DNA of 5,860 bases from an uncultured Oscillospiraceae bacterium. GTDB lineage: Bacteria; Bacillota; Clostridia; Oscillospirales; Oscillospiraceae. Every line of letters starts with the position of its first letter. The first letter of the stretch is position 1. Shown piece after piece: positions 5,761 to 5,860 of this stretch. Below the pieces are notes generated by a model, which was not told the DNA's origin, did no database searches, and was given only the letters and a program-made list of their open reading frames with translations. The stretch covers positions 1-5,860 of the forward strand of contig CALWWH010000064.1 of NCBI GenBank assembly GCA_944385195.1, read 5' to 3'. The position numbers and the translations under genes are program-made.

Positions 5761-5789
5761 TTGACAAATTGCGCAGGGCGTGGTATGAT
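5761..5789 (+). promoter_or_regulatory. Sigma-A promoter of tRNA-Ala
   Basis: -35 TTGACA (5761-5766), 17-bp spacer, -10 TATGAT (5784-5789) preceded by TGG, an extended -10. The start should lie near 5796, only a few bases before the mature tRNA 5' end at 5802. The -35 region reads TTGACAAAT, identical to the left part of operator 2. The promoter is divergent from the blaI promoter; the 161-bp gap between blaI and the tRNA holds these control elements and no gene. Confidence 0.9.
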
Positions 5790-5801
5790 ATCAAGGCAAT
5801 C

Positions 5802-5860
<59 letters not shown>

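Overview
The window looks like a chromosomal segment of an endospore-forming, moderately GC-rich member of the Clostridia. An Oscillospiraceae/Ruminococcaceae-type gut anaerobe is my best guess. This rests on the sporulation gene spoIIR, an MEP-pathway ispE, a DUF1015 protein, a Clostridia-style tRNA-Ala and strong consensus sigma-A promoters with AAGGAGG-type ribosome binding sites. No database search was possible, so the taxonomy is inference.

Left part, + strand (1-2292): the 3' part of a DUF1015 gene runs in from outside the window and overlaps the GTG start of ispE by 4 nt, so the two look translationally coupled. A strong intrinsic terminator follows ispE. Its T-run ends 5 nt before the ribosome binding site of spoIIR, the forespore signal that triggers pro-sigma-E processing. 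This leaves no room for a spoIIR promoter between terminator and gene, so the promoter should lie inside or upstream of the hairpin. A weak sigma-F-like candidate is there.

Right part, - strand (5716 down to 2266): a three-gene operon, blaI-like repressor, M56 metallopeptidase/sensor (930 aa) and a 64-aa two-helix membrane protein. It has a near-perfect sigma-A promoter. Two GGTTGACA-N2-TGTC(A/T)ACC dyads lie exactly 40 bp apart, one over the -35 box and one just after the expected transcription start, as expected for BlaI autoregulation. The peptidase keeps the M56 membrane/zinc core, but its roughly 610-residue C-terminal part is not a penicillin-binding sensor, so the signal is probably not simply a beta-lactam. 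No beta-lactamase gene is present in the window. The operon converges on spoIIR: the 64-aa gene overlaps the spoIIR 3' end by 27 nt. An 18-bp hairpin inside spoIIR, better paired in the operon's transcript than in the spoIIR transcript, probably ends the operon antisense to spoIIR.

Right edge, + strand (5761-5860): a consensus promoter and the first 59 nt of a tRNA-Ala(GGC), cut by the window end.

The part most worth attention is the self-contained BlaI/M56/small-membrane-protein operon with an unrecognised sensor domain, and its overlap with spoIIR.
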